Assembly: GCF_001510715.1 (NCBI RefSeq)
Contig: NZ_LMTJ01000002.1
Span: forward strand, 310,001 to 374,000
DNA: 64,000 nucleotides
Reading direction: 5' to 3'
From: Bacillus sp. FJAT-29814
GTDB taxonomy: Bacteria; Bacillota; Bacilli; Bacillales; Cytobacillaceae
Shown here: one piece after another, positions 26,720 to 34,394 of the stretch
How the letters are laid out: each line of letters starts with the position of its first letter
Numbering within the stretch: position 1 is the first letter of the stretch
Program-made: the position numbers and the translations under genes
The notes under the pieces: model-generated
What the model was told of the DNA's origin: nothing
Seen by the model: only the letters and a program-made list of their open reading frames with translations
Database searches by the model: none

Positions 26720-28024
26720 TTACTTTTGCTTCTTAAAGTTTTCCTCAACGAATTTTGCCAAATCGGCTCTCTTAGATTCTTTTGCAATTAATTTTTGAAC
26801 TTCAGGTCCGACTGTTGTAGACCACTCGGAAGCATTGATATAGTTAGTAGTGAACGGCATTGTCTTGCCTTCCTCAATTGCGTTACCAATTGCAACACCA
26901 AGCGGATTTGTCACTTTGTTTGGATTGTTCTTGAATGCAGAAATGATTTGTGCCTTATTCACGACGAAATCTTGTCCTGCTTCATCATATACAAGCCATT
27001 CAAGGAATTTCTCAGCTGCTTCCTGTTGCTCTTTTGATGCCTTTTTATTGATCACAAATACTTGAGTAGGACCAGCAGCGATTTTATTGTTCAGTTCATT
27101 GTCCGCATTGTTGTCAACTGGAACTGGCATAAATCCGAACTTGGAGCCTTCAAGGGCCTTCAGTGAGTCAAACGCCCAGTTACCGTTGAATAGGATAGCA
27201 GATTCGCCTTTACCAACAGCTACGTGTGCTGCATCATAGTATTGGCCGATCGGGCGGTCGCCAAATTTGTTATATTCTTTGGAAGCTAATAGTTCCATAG
27301 TGTCATAGTAGCCATTCCATACATCATTCTTGGCAAGATCCTCTTTGCCGGCAGCTAATTTATCAGCAAGAGTAGTAGGATTTTCAGACTGATTTAAGAA
27401 TAATGAACTATAGTGGTTACCTACAGACCATGCTTCTGTCTGATAAGCGACAGGGTACTCAACACCGGATGCTTTAATCTTATCTAATAGATCTTTAAAT
27501 TTATCTCTTGTATTAATCGAGAATGGGTCAAAGTTTCCACCCACTGCTTTTTCCACTACTTTTTGATTGTATACTAATCCCATGCCTTCCACTGCAAATG
27601 GGAAGCCAACCACTTTGCCATCGGCATCTTTAAGTGCTACGTCTGTTTCTTCATTCCATTTCTTGTCTGAAAGGTCGATGCCGACATCTTTGTATTTATG
27701 TAAGGCAGCATACGGTTCAAACATGGCCAATGTAACCGTTTTCCCAGAAGACGTCAGTTTATCGAAAACATTCAGTGTATCCCCAACGGCAGTCGAGTTT
27801 ACTTCAATTTTAACTTCTGGATTCGCTTTCATAAAATCCTTTGCTGCTTGTTTAAACTGCGCGTCAATCTCACCTTTAGCATTTGTTACGATGATATTAA
27901 CCTTGCCATCTTTTGAACCTGTTGATTCATTACTTGATTTTCCGCTACATGCAGCCAATGAAAGTGTTAAAGCGGCCGCAACGCCAATAGCTGCTGATTT
28001 CTTCATAAATCCTTTGATCCCCAT
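26720..28024 (-). CDS. ABC importer solute-binding lipoprotein, alpha-glucoside operon
   Basis: 434 residues, family-1 extracellular binding protein. The lipoprotein signal ends in SLAACSG (Cys at about 26). The ATG used has AAGGAG eight bases upstream. Ligand binding of an alpha-glucoside is inferred from the GH13 gene at the operon end and the divergent LacI gene. Confidence 0.88.
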   Translation of the reverse strand: MGIKGFMKKSAAIGVAAALTLSLAACSGKSSNESTGSKDGKVNIIVTNAKGEIDAQFKQAAKDFMKANPEVKIEVNSTAVGDTLNVFDKLTSSGKTVTLAMFEPYAALHKYKDVGIDLSDKKWNEETDVALKDADGKVVGFPFAVEGMGLVYNQKVVEKAVGGNFDPFSINTRDKFKDLLDKIKASGVEYPVAYQTEAWSVGNHYSSLFLNQSENPTTLADKLAAGKEDLAKNDVWNGYYDTMELLASKEYNKFGDRPIGQYYDAAHVAVGKGESAILFNGNWAFDSLKALEGSKFGFMPVPVDNNADNELNNKIAAGPTQVFVINKKASKEQQEAAEKFLEWLVYDEAGQDFVVNKAQIISAFKNNPNKVTNPLGVAIGNAIEEGKTMPFTTNYINASEWSTTVGPEVQKLIAKESKRADLAKFVEENFKKQK

Positions 28025-28042
28025 TTACTCATCTCCTTTTTA

Positions 28043-28113
28043 AAAAAGCGTTTCCATTTGGGAAAAGTTCTTGCTTACAAGCAGATTATATGACAGAATA
28101 TTTCCTAGGTCAA
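28043..28113 (-). promoter_or_regulatory. Promoter, palindrome and cre-like site of the alpha-glucoside operon
   Basis: Minus strand: TTGACC (28113-28108), 17 bp, TATAAT (28090-28085). A TGCTT-N2-AAGCA palindrome (28072-28083) lies at the start point and is a possible LacI-type operator. A cre-like sequence TGGAAACGCTTTTT (28056-28043; 12 of 14) follows. Confidence 0.65.
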
Positions 28114-28172
28114 TATATTTATTTTTTTAAAGTTTACTACTTTTACTCTAGTTTTTATAAGGAAGTGTCTCT

Positions 28173-29192
28173 ATGAAAATTACGCTTAAGGAAATTGCCA
28201 AAATGGCGGGTGTATCCACATCAACCGTCTCAAGGGTACTTAATAATAGCAAGCCTGTTAACGAGGAAATCCGCAAGCGGGTATTGGATGTTCTAAAGGA
28301 AACAAATTATCTTCCCTTTGTTGCCCAGAACCTGGCTTTGCAACAAGAACGGCTTTTAATCGGGGTGATTTGTCCGCAGCACAGCAATACAGTGCTTGAT
28401 GATTTAATTTTAGGAATTAACCGTGTTTGCAAAATTTACGGATATGACACTGTGATTGGATTGACCGACAGTACTCGGGAAAATGAGATGCATTATATAG
28501 ATTTATTCAGCAATGTCTTATCTGTTCAAGGCATCATTTTTATGGGAAATCAATGGGATGAACAATATACAGAGATTACCAGGAAAAATATTATCCCAGT
28601 TGTGCTTGCTGGGCAAATTTCTTCCATCCCTTCGATTCCATCTGTACATGTTGACAACCTTACTGCCTCTTATGAAGCAGTAACATATCTAATTTTAAAT
28701 GGACATAGGCAAATTGCCATGATTCGAGGAACAAATGGCAAATCTATTAGAGAGGATCGATTTACGGGGTACAAGAATGCATTGGCGGATGCCGGTATAC
28801 CATTCGATGAACGGTTAGTTGCAGATAGTGATTTTTCAATAGAAGGTGGAGGGAAAGCAATGGCATCCCTCTTGGAGCAAAATACTTTACCGACTGCAGT
28901 TTTTTGTTCGACAGATTCGATGGCAATCGGGGCCATCAACTATCTGAGCGACAACGGCTATCGAGTTCCGGAAGATATCTCGGTATTTGGTTTTGACGGT
29001 CTTGAAATAACGAAGTTGGTACGCCCTTCGTTGTCGACTGTTGAATATTCTGCAGTTGAGATCGGGATGACAGCAACAAGAAATCTGATTAAACTTTGCA
29101 AAGGTGAGGAGCACATTGCCCCCCATATCAATGTGATTCATCATCTGGTTCCACGTGAAAGCACTCAATCTCTCAATCTTGTAAAAAAATAA
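28173..29192 (+). CDS. LacI-family transcriptional regulator
   Basis: 339 residues. HTH LKEIAKMAGVSTSTVSRVLNNS at residues 4-25 with the hinge helix region after it, then a periplasmic-binding-like sensor domain (about 60-335). It is divergent from the ABC/GH13 operon, 148 bp away, and is the obvious regulator of that operon; the inducer is probably an alpha-glucoside. Confidence 0.92.
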   Translation: MKITLKEIAKMAGVSTSTVSRVLNNSKPVNEEIRKRVLDVLKETNYLPFVAQNLALQQERLLIGVICPQHSNTVLDDLILGINRVCKIYGYDTVIGLTDSTRENEMHYIDLFSNVLSVQGIIFMGNQWDEQYTEITRKNIIPVVLAGQISSIPSIPSVHVDNLTASYEAVTYLILNGHRQIAMIRGTNGKSIREDRFTGYKNALADAGIPFDERLVADSDFSIEGGGKAMASLLEQNTLPTAVFCSTDSMAIGAINYLSDNGYRVPEDISVFGFDGLEITKLVRPSLSTVEYSAVEIGMTATRNLIKLCKGEEHIAPHINVIHHLVPRESTQSLNLVKK

Positions 29193-29201
29193 CCAGAGTC
29201 C

Positions 29202-29235
29202 GGACCTTTTCATTTAAAGACGAGGTCCTTTTTTT
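29202..29235 (+). terminator. Probable terminator of the LacI gene
   Basis: GGACC and GGTCC arms with a long loop and a T7 run. The stem is short. Confidence 0.5.
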
Positions 29236-29246
29236 GCCCTAGATAA

Positions 29247-29277
29247 GAAAAGGACCCATCTCGTTTGAGATGGGTCC
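29247..29277 (-). terminator. Terminator of the truncated haemoglobin gene
   Basis: GGACCCATCTC and GAGATGGGTCC form an 11-bp perfect stem, followed by TTTTCTT on the minus strand. Confidence 0.8.
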
Positions 29278-29283
29278 CGCATT

Positions 29284-29691
29284 TTAATCTTCTTTATCAG
29301 GACTATTTACCATAATTCCGGCTACTTGGGTTAGACGGTCATAGAACGCCAAACCGGCCGGAGTCTGGTCAAGACCGATTTCTTGAAATGCTTCTTTCAT
29401 GCAGCGAAGCCAGCACTGGGCTCTTCGTGGCGTAACTTCAAATGGCAAATGACGCTGCTGCATTGCCGGCGGTCCAAATTCCTGGCTGTACAGTGCCGGG
29501 CCGCCCAAGAATTGCGGCAGGAACATTCGCTGCTTACGTTTTATTTCTTCCATATCCCCTTCAAATAACGGAGCCAATTCAGGATCCGCATAGACGCGCG
29601 GGTAAAAGGCGTCGACCAGTTTATTTATCGTTTCCTGTCCGCCAATTTCTGTATAAAGTGATTTAAATGGAAAGTCCAAATTGCTCACCAT
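29284..29691 (-). CDS. Truncated haemoglobin, group II (YjbI/trHbO type)
   Basis: About 135 residues from the ATG at 29691; start choice is uncertain because spacing to AAGGG is short. It has the 2-on-2 globin pattern: YTEIGGQETINKLVDAFYPRV, FLPQFLGGPALYSQEFGPPAMQQRHLPF (proximal-His region) and RRAQCWLRCMKEA. It binds O2 or NO at haem. An FNR-like box centred at -41.5 suggests induction at low oxygen. Confidence 0.9.
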   Translation of the reverse strand: MVSNLDFPFKSLYTEIGGQETINKLVDAFYPRVYADPELAPLFEGDMEEIKRKQRMFLPQFLGGPALYSQEFGPPAMQQRHLPFEVTPRRAQCWLRCMKEAFQEIGLDQTPAGLAFYDRLTQVAGIMVNSPDKED

Positions 29692-29721
29692 CCCTTGTTT
29701 ATTTTCCCCTGTAATAAAATT

Positions 29722-29764
29722 ATTATAAAGATTTGTCAGATGGTGTTTTGTGATATAAATCACG
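29722..29764 (-). promoter_or_regulatory. FNR/CRP-type box and -10 of the truncated haemoglobin gene
   Basis: CGTGA-N6-TCACA on the minus strand (29764-29749) matches 9 of 10 positions of TGTGA-N6-TCACA. The TATAAT at 29727-29722 puts the predicted start at 29715, so the box centre is at -41.5. No good -35 box is seen, as expected for an activator-dependent class II promoter. Confidence 0.65.
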
Positions 29765-29919
29765 CTTATTGTTGAATTACACAAATTCCCATGGATCTGG
29801 GGTAATTAAATTGGTTTCTTCAGGGAGTCGAATAACCTAAGTCTGTTTATAAGTGTTCTGCTGATTATTATTGGGATTATTGGGCTTTAGGACGTTGATG
29901 TGACGGGTATTTCTTTGGA

Positions 29920-30283
29920 TTGACGACACTTTTATCGATTCCCAAATCAGTTTTGTCGTCAATAGCCCTTATTGGCGACACTTTTGCTGGTGCCTCATTC
30001 AGTTTTGTCGTCAATAGCCTTTATTGACGACACTTTTGACGCTTCCCCAATCAATTTTGTCGGCAATTGCCCTTATTGGCGACACTTTTGACGCTTCCCC
30101 AAATAAGTTTTGTCGCCAATGGCCCTTATTGGCGACACTTTTGATGATTCCCCAATAAGTTTTGTCGCCAATGGCCCTTATTGGCGACACTTTTGACGTT
30201 CCTCCACATCAATTTTGTCGCCAACGGCTCTTGTTGGCGACACTTTTGATGATTCCCCAAATAAGTTTTGTCGCCAATCACCT
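29920..30283. repeat. Tandem hairpin array 1 (six units, 52-53 bp period)
   Basis: Six 25-nt inverted repeats of the form GTCGCCAAT-N7-ATTGGCGAC start at 29955, 30007, 30059, 30112, 30164 and 30217. A right half-unit lies at 29920 and a left half-unit at 30270. Linkers read about ACTTTTGAYGMTTCCCCAA. Unit 2 (GTCGTC/GACGAC) and unit 6 (AAC/GTT) carry paired changes that keep the stem. It fills the gap between the haemoglobin gene and cutC; 29785-29919 holds nothing else recognised. Confidence 0.9.
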
Positions 30284-30291
30284 TCGAAAGT

Positions 30292-30984
30292 TTAATGGAC
30301 TACACGCTTTATTTTTTCAATTACCTTTCCATTAATGGGCTTAAGGAAACTTCCTTCGAACCGGACCGCCGAGCCAAAATGATATTCTAAGGCTTGTAGA
30401 TCCTTATGTAACTCAACAATATTTTCGACTGTCAATCCCGAACCAGGCATAATAATTGGCGCATGAGCACTTGCCGCTCCAATCTGCATCATGTTTTTAA
30501 TAGTATCAGCACCCTCAATTGCAGTCGGCCTTCCCCCTGATGTTAACACCCGATCCACCCGAAAAGGCCCCTCACATAAAGAACGGTAAATCGCTTGCGT
30601 GTTTCCCGCATCAATCGCACGATGAAACGTGACCGACATGCCTTTGCTTTCCTCGAGCACCATGCCAAGCAGGTCACTATCCAGCGTACCCGTTTCCATG
30701 GTTGCACCGAAAACGATTCCTGCAGCCCCAAGTTCCCGGGCAATTTTGATATCCTCACGTAACGCAGCCCACTCTTGTTCCCGATATGTAAAAGAATAAC
30801 TATGCGGCCGGATCATCACCATTACCGGAATCTTGACGCTCTTTACAACGGTTTTGATGATACCGTAGCTTGGAGTGAGCCCTCCTTCTCCGATTGCCGA
30901 AACCAGTTCAAGCCTGTCCGCCCCATGCGCTTCCGCCGCACGTGCATCCTCGTCATTTAAAACAATAATTTCAACTAAACTCAT
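30292..30984 (-). CDS. cutC: CutC family protein
   Basis: 230 residues, TIM-barrel CutC family: VEIIVLNDEDARAAEAHGADRLELV at the start, IPVMVMIRPHSYSFTYR, and the C-terminal IIMPGSGLTVENI block. It was named for copper homeostasis, but its biochemical role is not settled. It is monocistronic, and its stop lies 9 nt from the hairpin array. Confidence 0.9.
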   Translation of the reverse strand: MSLVEIIVLNDEDARAAEAHGADRLELVSAIGEGGLTPSYGIIKTVVKSVKIPVMVMIRPHSYSFTYREQEWAALREDIKIARELGAAGIVFGATMETGTLDSDLLGMVLEESKGMSVTFHRAIDAGNTQAIYRSLCEGPFRVDRVLTSGGRPTAIEGADTIKNMMQIGAASAHAPIIMPGSGLTVENIVELHKDLQALEYHFGSAVRFEGSFLKPINGKVIEKIKRVVH

Positions 30985-31025
30985 GCAGATTTCTCCTTCC
31001 TTTTACTTTAAGATGCTTATATTTT

Positions 31026-31409
31026 TCACGGTGCCACCAACTCGATCTTTATTCGGTCGGGGTCTTCAAAAAATACGGCATAATGATGCTCACCGCCTGC
31101 ATACGGGTGTTTGTCTGGATAGAGAATACGCACGCCCTTTTCCTTTAATTTTTCAGTCATTGCGTCAACCTGTACCCTTGATTTTGCATGAAAGGCAAGA
31201 TGATTTAACCCAACCCTCCGGCGGTGGTATGGAGGGTCCATGAACCGTTCCTCTGCTTGTACAAAAACAAGATAGGTCTCACCGTACTTCCAACTGATGC
31301 CGAAATCCCACTTTTGGTATTGCTGGTAACCCAATTCAGTTAAGAACCATTCCCAGAATTCAATTGTCTTACGAAGATTAGAAACATTGATTTCAAGATG
31401 ATGAAGCAT
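31026..31409 (-). CDS. VOC-family (glyoxalase/dioxygenase) protein
   Basis: About 127 residues from the ATG preceded by AGGAGGGG. Two beta-alpha-beta-beta-beta modules: LHHLEINVSNLRKTIEFWEWFL and LNHLAFHAKSRVQVDAMTEKLKEKG, ending in FFEDPDRIKIELV. The conserved His and Glu at the module edges suggest a metal site. The substrate is unknown. Confidence 0.83.
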   Translation of the reverse strand: MLHHLEINVSNLRKTIEFWEWFLTELGYQQYQKWDFGISWKYGETYLVFVQAEERFMDPPYHRRRVGLNHLAFHAKSRVQVDAMTEKLKEKGVRILYPDKHPYAGGEHHYAVFFEDPDRIKIELVAP

Positions 31410-31545
31410 GACAACCCCTCCTCTTACTTCAATGTAACATGAACGAATGATTTTAAAAAATTGCAACAATCCGAAACATGGATGGCGTTTTTCAAAGACA
31501 CTGAAGACAACGTTCATGCGTTAATGAGCGAGGTTCATAATTAAT

Positions 31546-31580
31546 AGAAGTTGAGGCTGTTTTTTTCAGCCTCACCTTCT
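31546..31580. terminator. Hairpin after the DUF4177 gene
   Basis: AGAAGTTGAGGCTG and CAGCCTCACCTTCT pair with one mismatch around a T7 loop. It probably terminates the minus-strand DUF4177 transcript. Confidence 0.5.
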
Positions 31581-31585
31581 TGTAT

Positions 31586-31774
31586 TTAGTCAATTCTTTT
31601 TTCAAAAATGGCTTCGTAGTAAGCGGCGGAACCGTAAGCCCCGATCCCAGGCGCAAAGATTTGCACCAGCCTCCAGCCTTTCCTCGCATTCTGTTGAATG
31701 ATTTCATGATAGCTTTCCTTCGGTTTCCCACTTAACTTACTTAATTCTATTTTTTCAAATTTGTACTCGTACAT
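31586..31774 (-). CDS. DUF4177 domain protein
   Basis: 62 residues: YEYKFEKIEL at the start, NARKGWRLVQIFAPG in the middle and YYEAIFEKR at the end match the small DUF4177 fold. The ribosome site is G-rich (GGGGGCGGG). Function is unknown; it is monocistronic. Confidence 0.78.
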   Translation of the reverse strand: MYEYKFEKIELSKLSGKPKESYHEIIQQNARKGWRLVQIFAPGIGAYGSAAYYEAIFEKRID

Positions 31775-31852
31775 CTGCCCGCCCCCTGTTATTTTTCTAT
31801 TATATACGTTAGCATGGTAGCGTGAGTTTCAATATTTTTCAAAAAAGTGTCA

Positions 31853-31881
31853 TTGACCAAGCTGGCCGTTTATATTAATAT
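31853..31881 (+). promoter_or_regulatory. SigA-type promoter of queT
   Basis: TTGACC (31853-31858) and TAATAT (31876-31881) are separated by 17 bp, about 20 nt above the preQ1 aptamer. Confidence 0.7.
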
Positions 31882-31901
31882 ATTAGTTTGAAAGTATTAA
31901 T

Positions 31902-31940
31902 GAGTGGTTCGAGAACCTCCCACTATAAAAAACTAAGGAG
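31902..31940 (+). ncRNA. PreQ1-I riboswitch
   Basis: The stem AGTGG / CCACT encloses a GTTCGAGAAC-like loop region. The A-rich tail TATAAAAAACTAAGGAG follows, which forms the pseudoknot in this aptamer class and contains the ribosome site. The arrangement implies translational shut-off when preQ1 binds. The gene behind it, QueT, is a predicted queuosine-precursor importer. Confidence 0.85.
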
Positions 31941-31948
31941 AAGTGAAT

Positions 31949-32509
31949 ATGGAAAACACAACAAAGCCGCTGGTGCAAATGGGTGCCGGCAAAGGTGTTG
32001 CCGCCGCCGGGCAATCGGGCAGCAGAGTCAAGGAAATTGTTGTAAACGGAATCGTGGCCGCCTTGTACATCGCCGTTTCGGCGTTAATCCAGCCGTTCGG
32101 GTTTACACAGGTACAGTTCCGTGTTTCGGAAATGTTCAACCACTTGATCGTTTTCAACAAAAAGTATCTTTACGGGATTATTTTAGGGGTATTTTTAACC
32201 AATTTATTCTTTTCGCCAATGAAGGCCTATGACCTTATCTTTGGTGTCGGCCAGTCGTTAATTGCCTTATTGATAACGATGATGAGTGCCAAATTTATTA
32301 AGGGTCTTTGGGCTCGGATGATTGTGAACACAGTAGTATTTACATTTACAATGTTCTTGATTGCGCTTGAACTGCATTTGGCCTTTGACCTGCCATTTAT
32401 GTTTACATGGCTTACAACCGCTGCGGGTGAGTTCGTGGTAATGGCTATCGGTATGCCAGTGATGTACTTTATTAACAAGCGTGTTGGTTTTGATAGAATG
32501 TTTAAATAG
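31949..32509 (+). CDS. queT: QueT-type ECF S component (queuosine precursor uptake)
   Basis: About 186 residues; the ATG at 31949 has AAGGAG eight bases upstream. It has five to six membrane helices with the family blocks VNGIVAALYIAVSALIQPFGF, QVQFRVSEMFNHL and VFLTNLFFSPM. It is the substrate-binding subunit of an energy-coupling-factor importer and needs EcfA/EcfT from elsewhere. The preQ1 riboswitch confirms the substrate class. Confidence 0.9.
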   Translation: MENTTKPLVQMGAGKGVAAAGQSGSRVKEIVVNGIVAALYIAVSALIQPFGFTQVQFRVSEMFNHLIVFNKKYLYGIILGVFLTNLFFSPMKAYDLIFGVGQSLIALLITMMSAKFIKGLWARMIVNTVVFTFTMFLIALELHLAFDLPFMFTWLTTAAGEFVVMAIGMPVMYFINKRVGFDRMFK

Positions 32510-32515
32510 TTTTTC

Positions 32516-32558
32516 AAAAGCTGTTGCTTGGGTCTTTGAACCGGGCAGCAGCTTTTTT
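32516..32558 (+). terminator. Terminator of queT
   Basis: AAAGCTGTTGC and GCAGCAGCTTTTTT form the stem and T-run. Confidence 0.75.
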
Positions 32559-32569
32559 ATCCCACATTA

Positions 32570-32687
32570 ACGGGCAGTAAGCCCCACCTAAATATGCAAA
32601 AAACCAAGAAGTATAGGTAGGACTAACTGCCCGTAAATGTCCGATTGGTTCAACTAACAATCAGTGGGGAAAAAACCCCACTGATTG
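32570..32687. repeat. Two consecutive inverted repeats before the DinB-like gene
   Basis: The first (32570-32634) has 21-nt arms starting ACGGGCAGT and ending ACTGCCCGT with 18 of 21 matches. The second (32658-32687) is perfect: CAATCAGTGGGG, A6, CCCCACTGATTG. Neither is followed by a clear T-run. Confidence 0.65.
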
Positions 32688-32776
32688 AAGTTTCACTTTA
32701 TTGGTATTTAGAGGAAAAAGATACTAGAATTGAAATAGTATTAATAGTAAAAAAAGATTGGAAGGGAGTTTTTAGC

Positions 32777-33301
32777 ATGCTGCAGCGTCCGAATAACAAT
32801 GAGTTTCCAGATTATTATGTTCCATATGTCGGGTTGGTTCCTGAAGGGGATATTTTATCGATTCTAAAAGGAAACCTGGAAAAGGTGATTTCGTTGTTCG
32901 AAGGGATATCCGAGCCAGACGAACATTTTCGCTATGAACCTGGCAAATGGAGCATGAAAGAAGTTCTTTGCCACATGGCGGATACCGAGAGAATTATGAG
33001 CTATCGCCTGCTTCGAATCGGCCGCGGCGACAAGACTCCGTTAGCTGGCTTTGATGAAAATGAATATATCGCCGGAGCACACATGAGTGACTTGCCATTG
33101 AAAAACGTCCTTGCCGATTTCATCGCCGTCAGAAAAGCAACCATAACATTAATCGAAAATATGCCTGAGGCAGCATGGGCCAACGTCGGGAACGCAAACA
33201 ACCTTGAGGTCACCGCCCGCGCCATCGCCTACATCATCGCTGGCCACGAAATCCACCACCGCAACATCGTAACCGAAAGATACCTAACAAAATTGAAATA
33301 A
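32777..33301 (+). CDS. DinB-family (DUF664-like) metal-binding protein
   Basis: About 174 residues from the ATG with GAAGGGAG upstream. It is a four-helix bundle with the DinB histidine triad suggested by MKEVLCHMADTERIMSYRLL and YIIAGHEIHHRNIV. Members are thiol- or stress-linked hydrolases and transferases of mostly unknown substrate. It follows two inverted repeats and ends near a GGTGTCAGGCACC-type element. Confidence 0.83.
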   Translation: MLQRPNNNEFPDYYVPYVGLVPEGDILSILKGNLEKVISLFEGISEPDEHFRYEPGKWSMKEVLCHMADTERIMSYRLLRIGRGDKTPLAGFDENEYIAGAHMSDLPLKNVLADFIAVRKATITLIENMPEAAWANVGNANNLEVTARAIAYIIAGHEIHHRNIVTERYLTKLK

Positions 33302-33310
33302 AATTGTTTT

Positions 33311-33379
33311 GGTTCAGGCACCGACCGCTGAAAGTGTCCACCCCACACGGACATTTGTCCACGGGTGGTGCCTGACACC
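33311..33379. repeat. Dispersed element with inverted GGTGTCAGGCACC ends
   Basis: GGTTCAGGCACC and GGTGCCTGACACC form inverted ends around about 44 bp that include TGTCCAC and GTCCACGGG pieces. It resembles a miniature mobile element. Related sequence is at 14438 and 35505. Confidence 0.6.
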
Positions 33380-33408
33380 ATTAATGACACCATTGATGAC
33401 TCCATTGA

Positions 33409-34287
33409 TTAAATCCGATAGTTTGAGATAAATTCGAGAAATTCTTTTTGTTTGGTGTGGTCGTATTTCATGATGGCGTAGGTGTTGGCTTCGGGCAATT
33501 GAATCGTATGGCAATCTACCTCCAATAGCCTTCCTTCCAGCAGCTCTCTTCTGACAGTTGATGTCGGTAGAAACGAGACTCCCAAACCCTCGACAATGAA
33601 TCTTTTCGTGATGTGAACTTGGGATACTTTCATCATTCGCACACTAGGGTATTTACTTTTTACGGCGTGGCAAAGGCCATCCCAGTAACCTGGATGATTA
33701 TGTGTTAATAGGTAGTTAGATGTTAATACCTCTTCTTCATCCAACGGCGGGGCCGTTTCAGAATCGCGTCCATCGTGCGGCGCAATCAGGATCACCCGGT
33801 CATTGTATAATAGTCTGCTAATCAATTCTGGATCAGTGCTGTTTAAGCAAGATAGCCCAATATCGACTTCTTCTTCCAATACTGCTTGTTCAATTCCCAC
33901 GGATTCAATAATTTTTATCGAAATTTCGACTTCTGGATGCTGATTCGTATAGCTTCTTAGGACATATGGCAGAATCGTATCCGCGATTAACGGTGAAATG
34001 GCAATCGAAAATTGCGTTGTATACCCCTGACTAAATGACTGAATGTCCTCAAGCCCGCTCTGATAGACCTCTAGCAGTTTTTTTGCATGGACCAGGTACC
34101 TCCTTCCTGCCTCGGTCAGTTTTACTTTTTTCCCATCCCGGTCAAACAAAAGAATCCCAAGCTCTTGTTCCAATTGTTTAATATGGACGGTGACAGATGG
34201 CTGTGAAATATAAAGGATTTCCGCCGTCCTGCGGAAATTCCCGCAACTGGCAGCAGTAATAAACGTGTTAAGCCATTGGAACTCCAT
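33409..34287 (-). CDS. citR: LysR-family regulator, CitR-like
   Basis: About 292 residues from the ATG with AGGAGGAG upstream. The LysR winged helix is EFQWLNTFITAASCGNFRRTAEILYISQPSVTVHIKQLE, followed by an effector domain. It is divergent from a citrate synthase gene, as in the Bacillus subtilis citR-citA pair, where it represses the minor synthase. The name rests on that arrangement. Confidence 0.85.
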   Translation of the reverse strand: MEFQWLNTFITAASCGNFRRTAEILYISQPSVTVHIKQLEQELGILLFDRDGKKVKLTEAGRRYLVHAKKLLEVYQSGLEDIQSFSQGYTTQFSIAISPLIADTILPYVLRSYTNQHPEVEISIKIIESVGIEQAVLEEEVDIGLSCLNSTDPELISRLLYNDRVILIAPHDGRDSETAPPLDEEEVLTSNYLLTHNHPGYWDGLCHAVKSKYPSVRMMKVSQVHITKRFIVEGLGVSFLPTSTVRRELLEGRLLEVDCHTIQLPEANTYAIMKYDHTKQKEFLEFISNYRI

Positions 34288-34394
34288 AATCTCCTCCTTA
34301 TTAAAAATAGTAATCAATCAATTTAAAATAATTTAATTTTCTTAATTACATTTATTTTATAAACTATTACTAAATAAGGAAAGGGGAGATTTTT

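Noticed and set aside
29920-30283. Possible CRISPR array
   Set aside because: The repeats are perfect palindromes with near-identical linkers in place of unique spacers, and no cas genes are present in the window.
31448-31542. Short plus-strand frame ending near 31542 (…FFKDTEDNVHALMSEVHN)
   Set aside because: The peptide looks plausible, but there is no ATG with a ribosome site and an in-frame stop lies just upstream.
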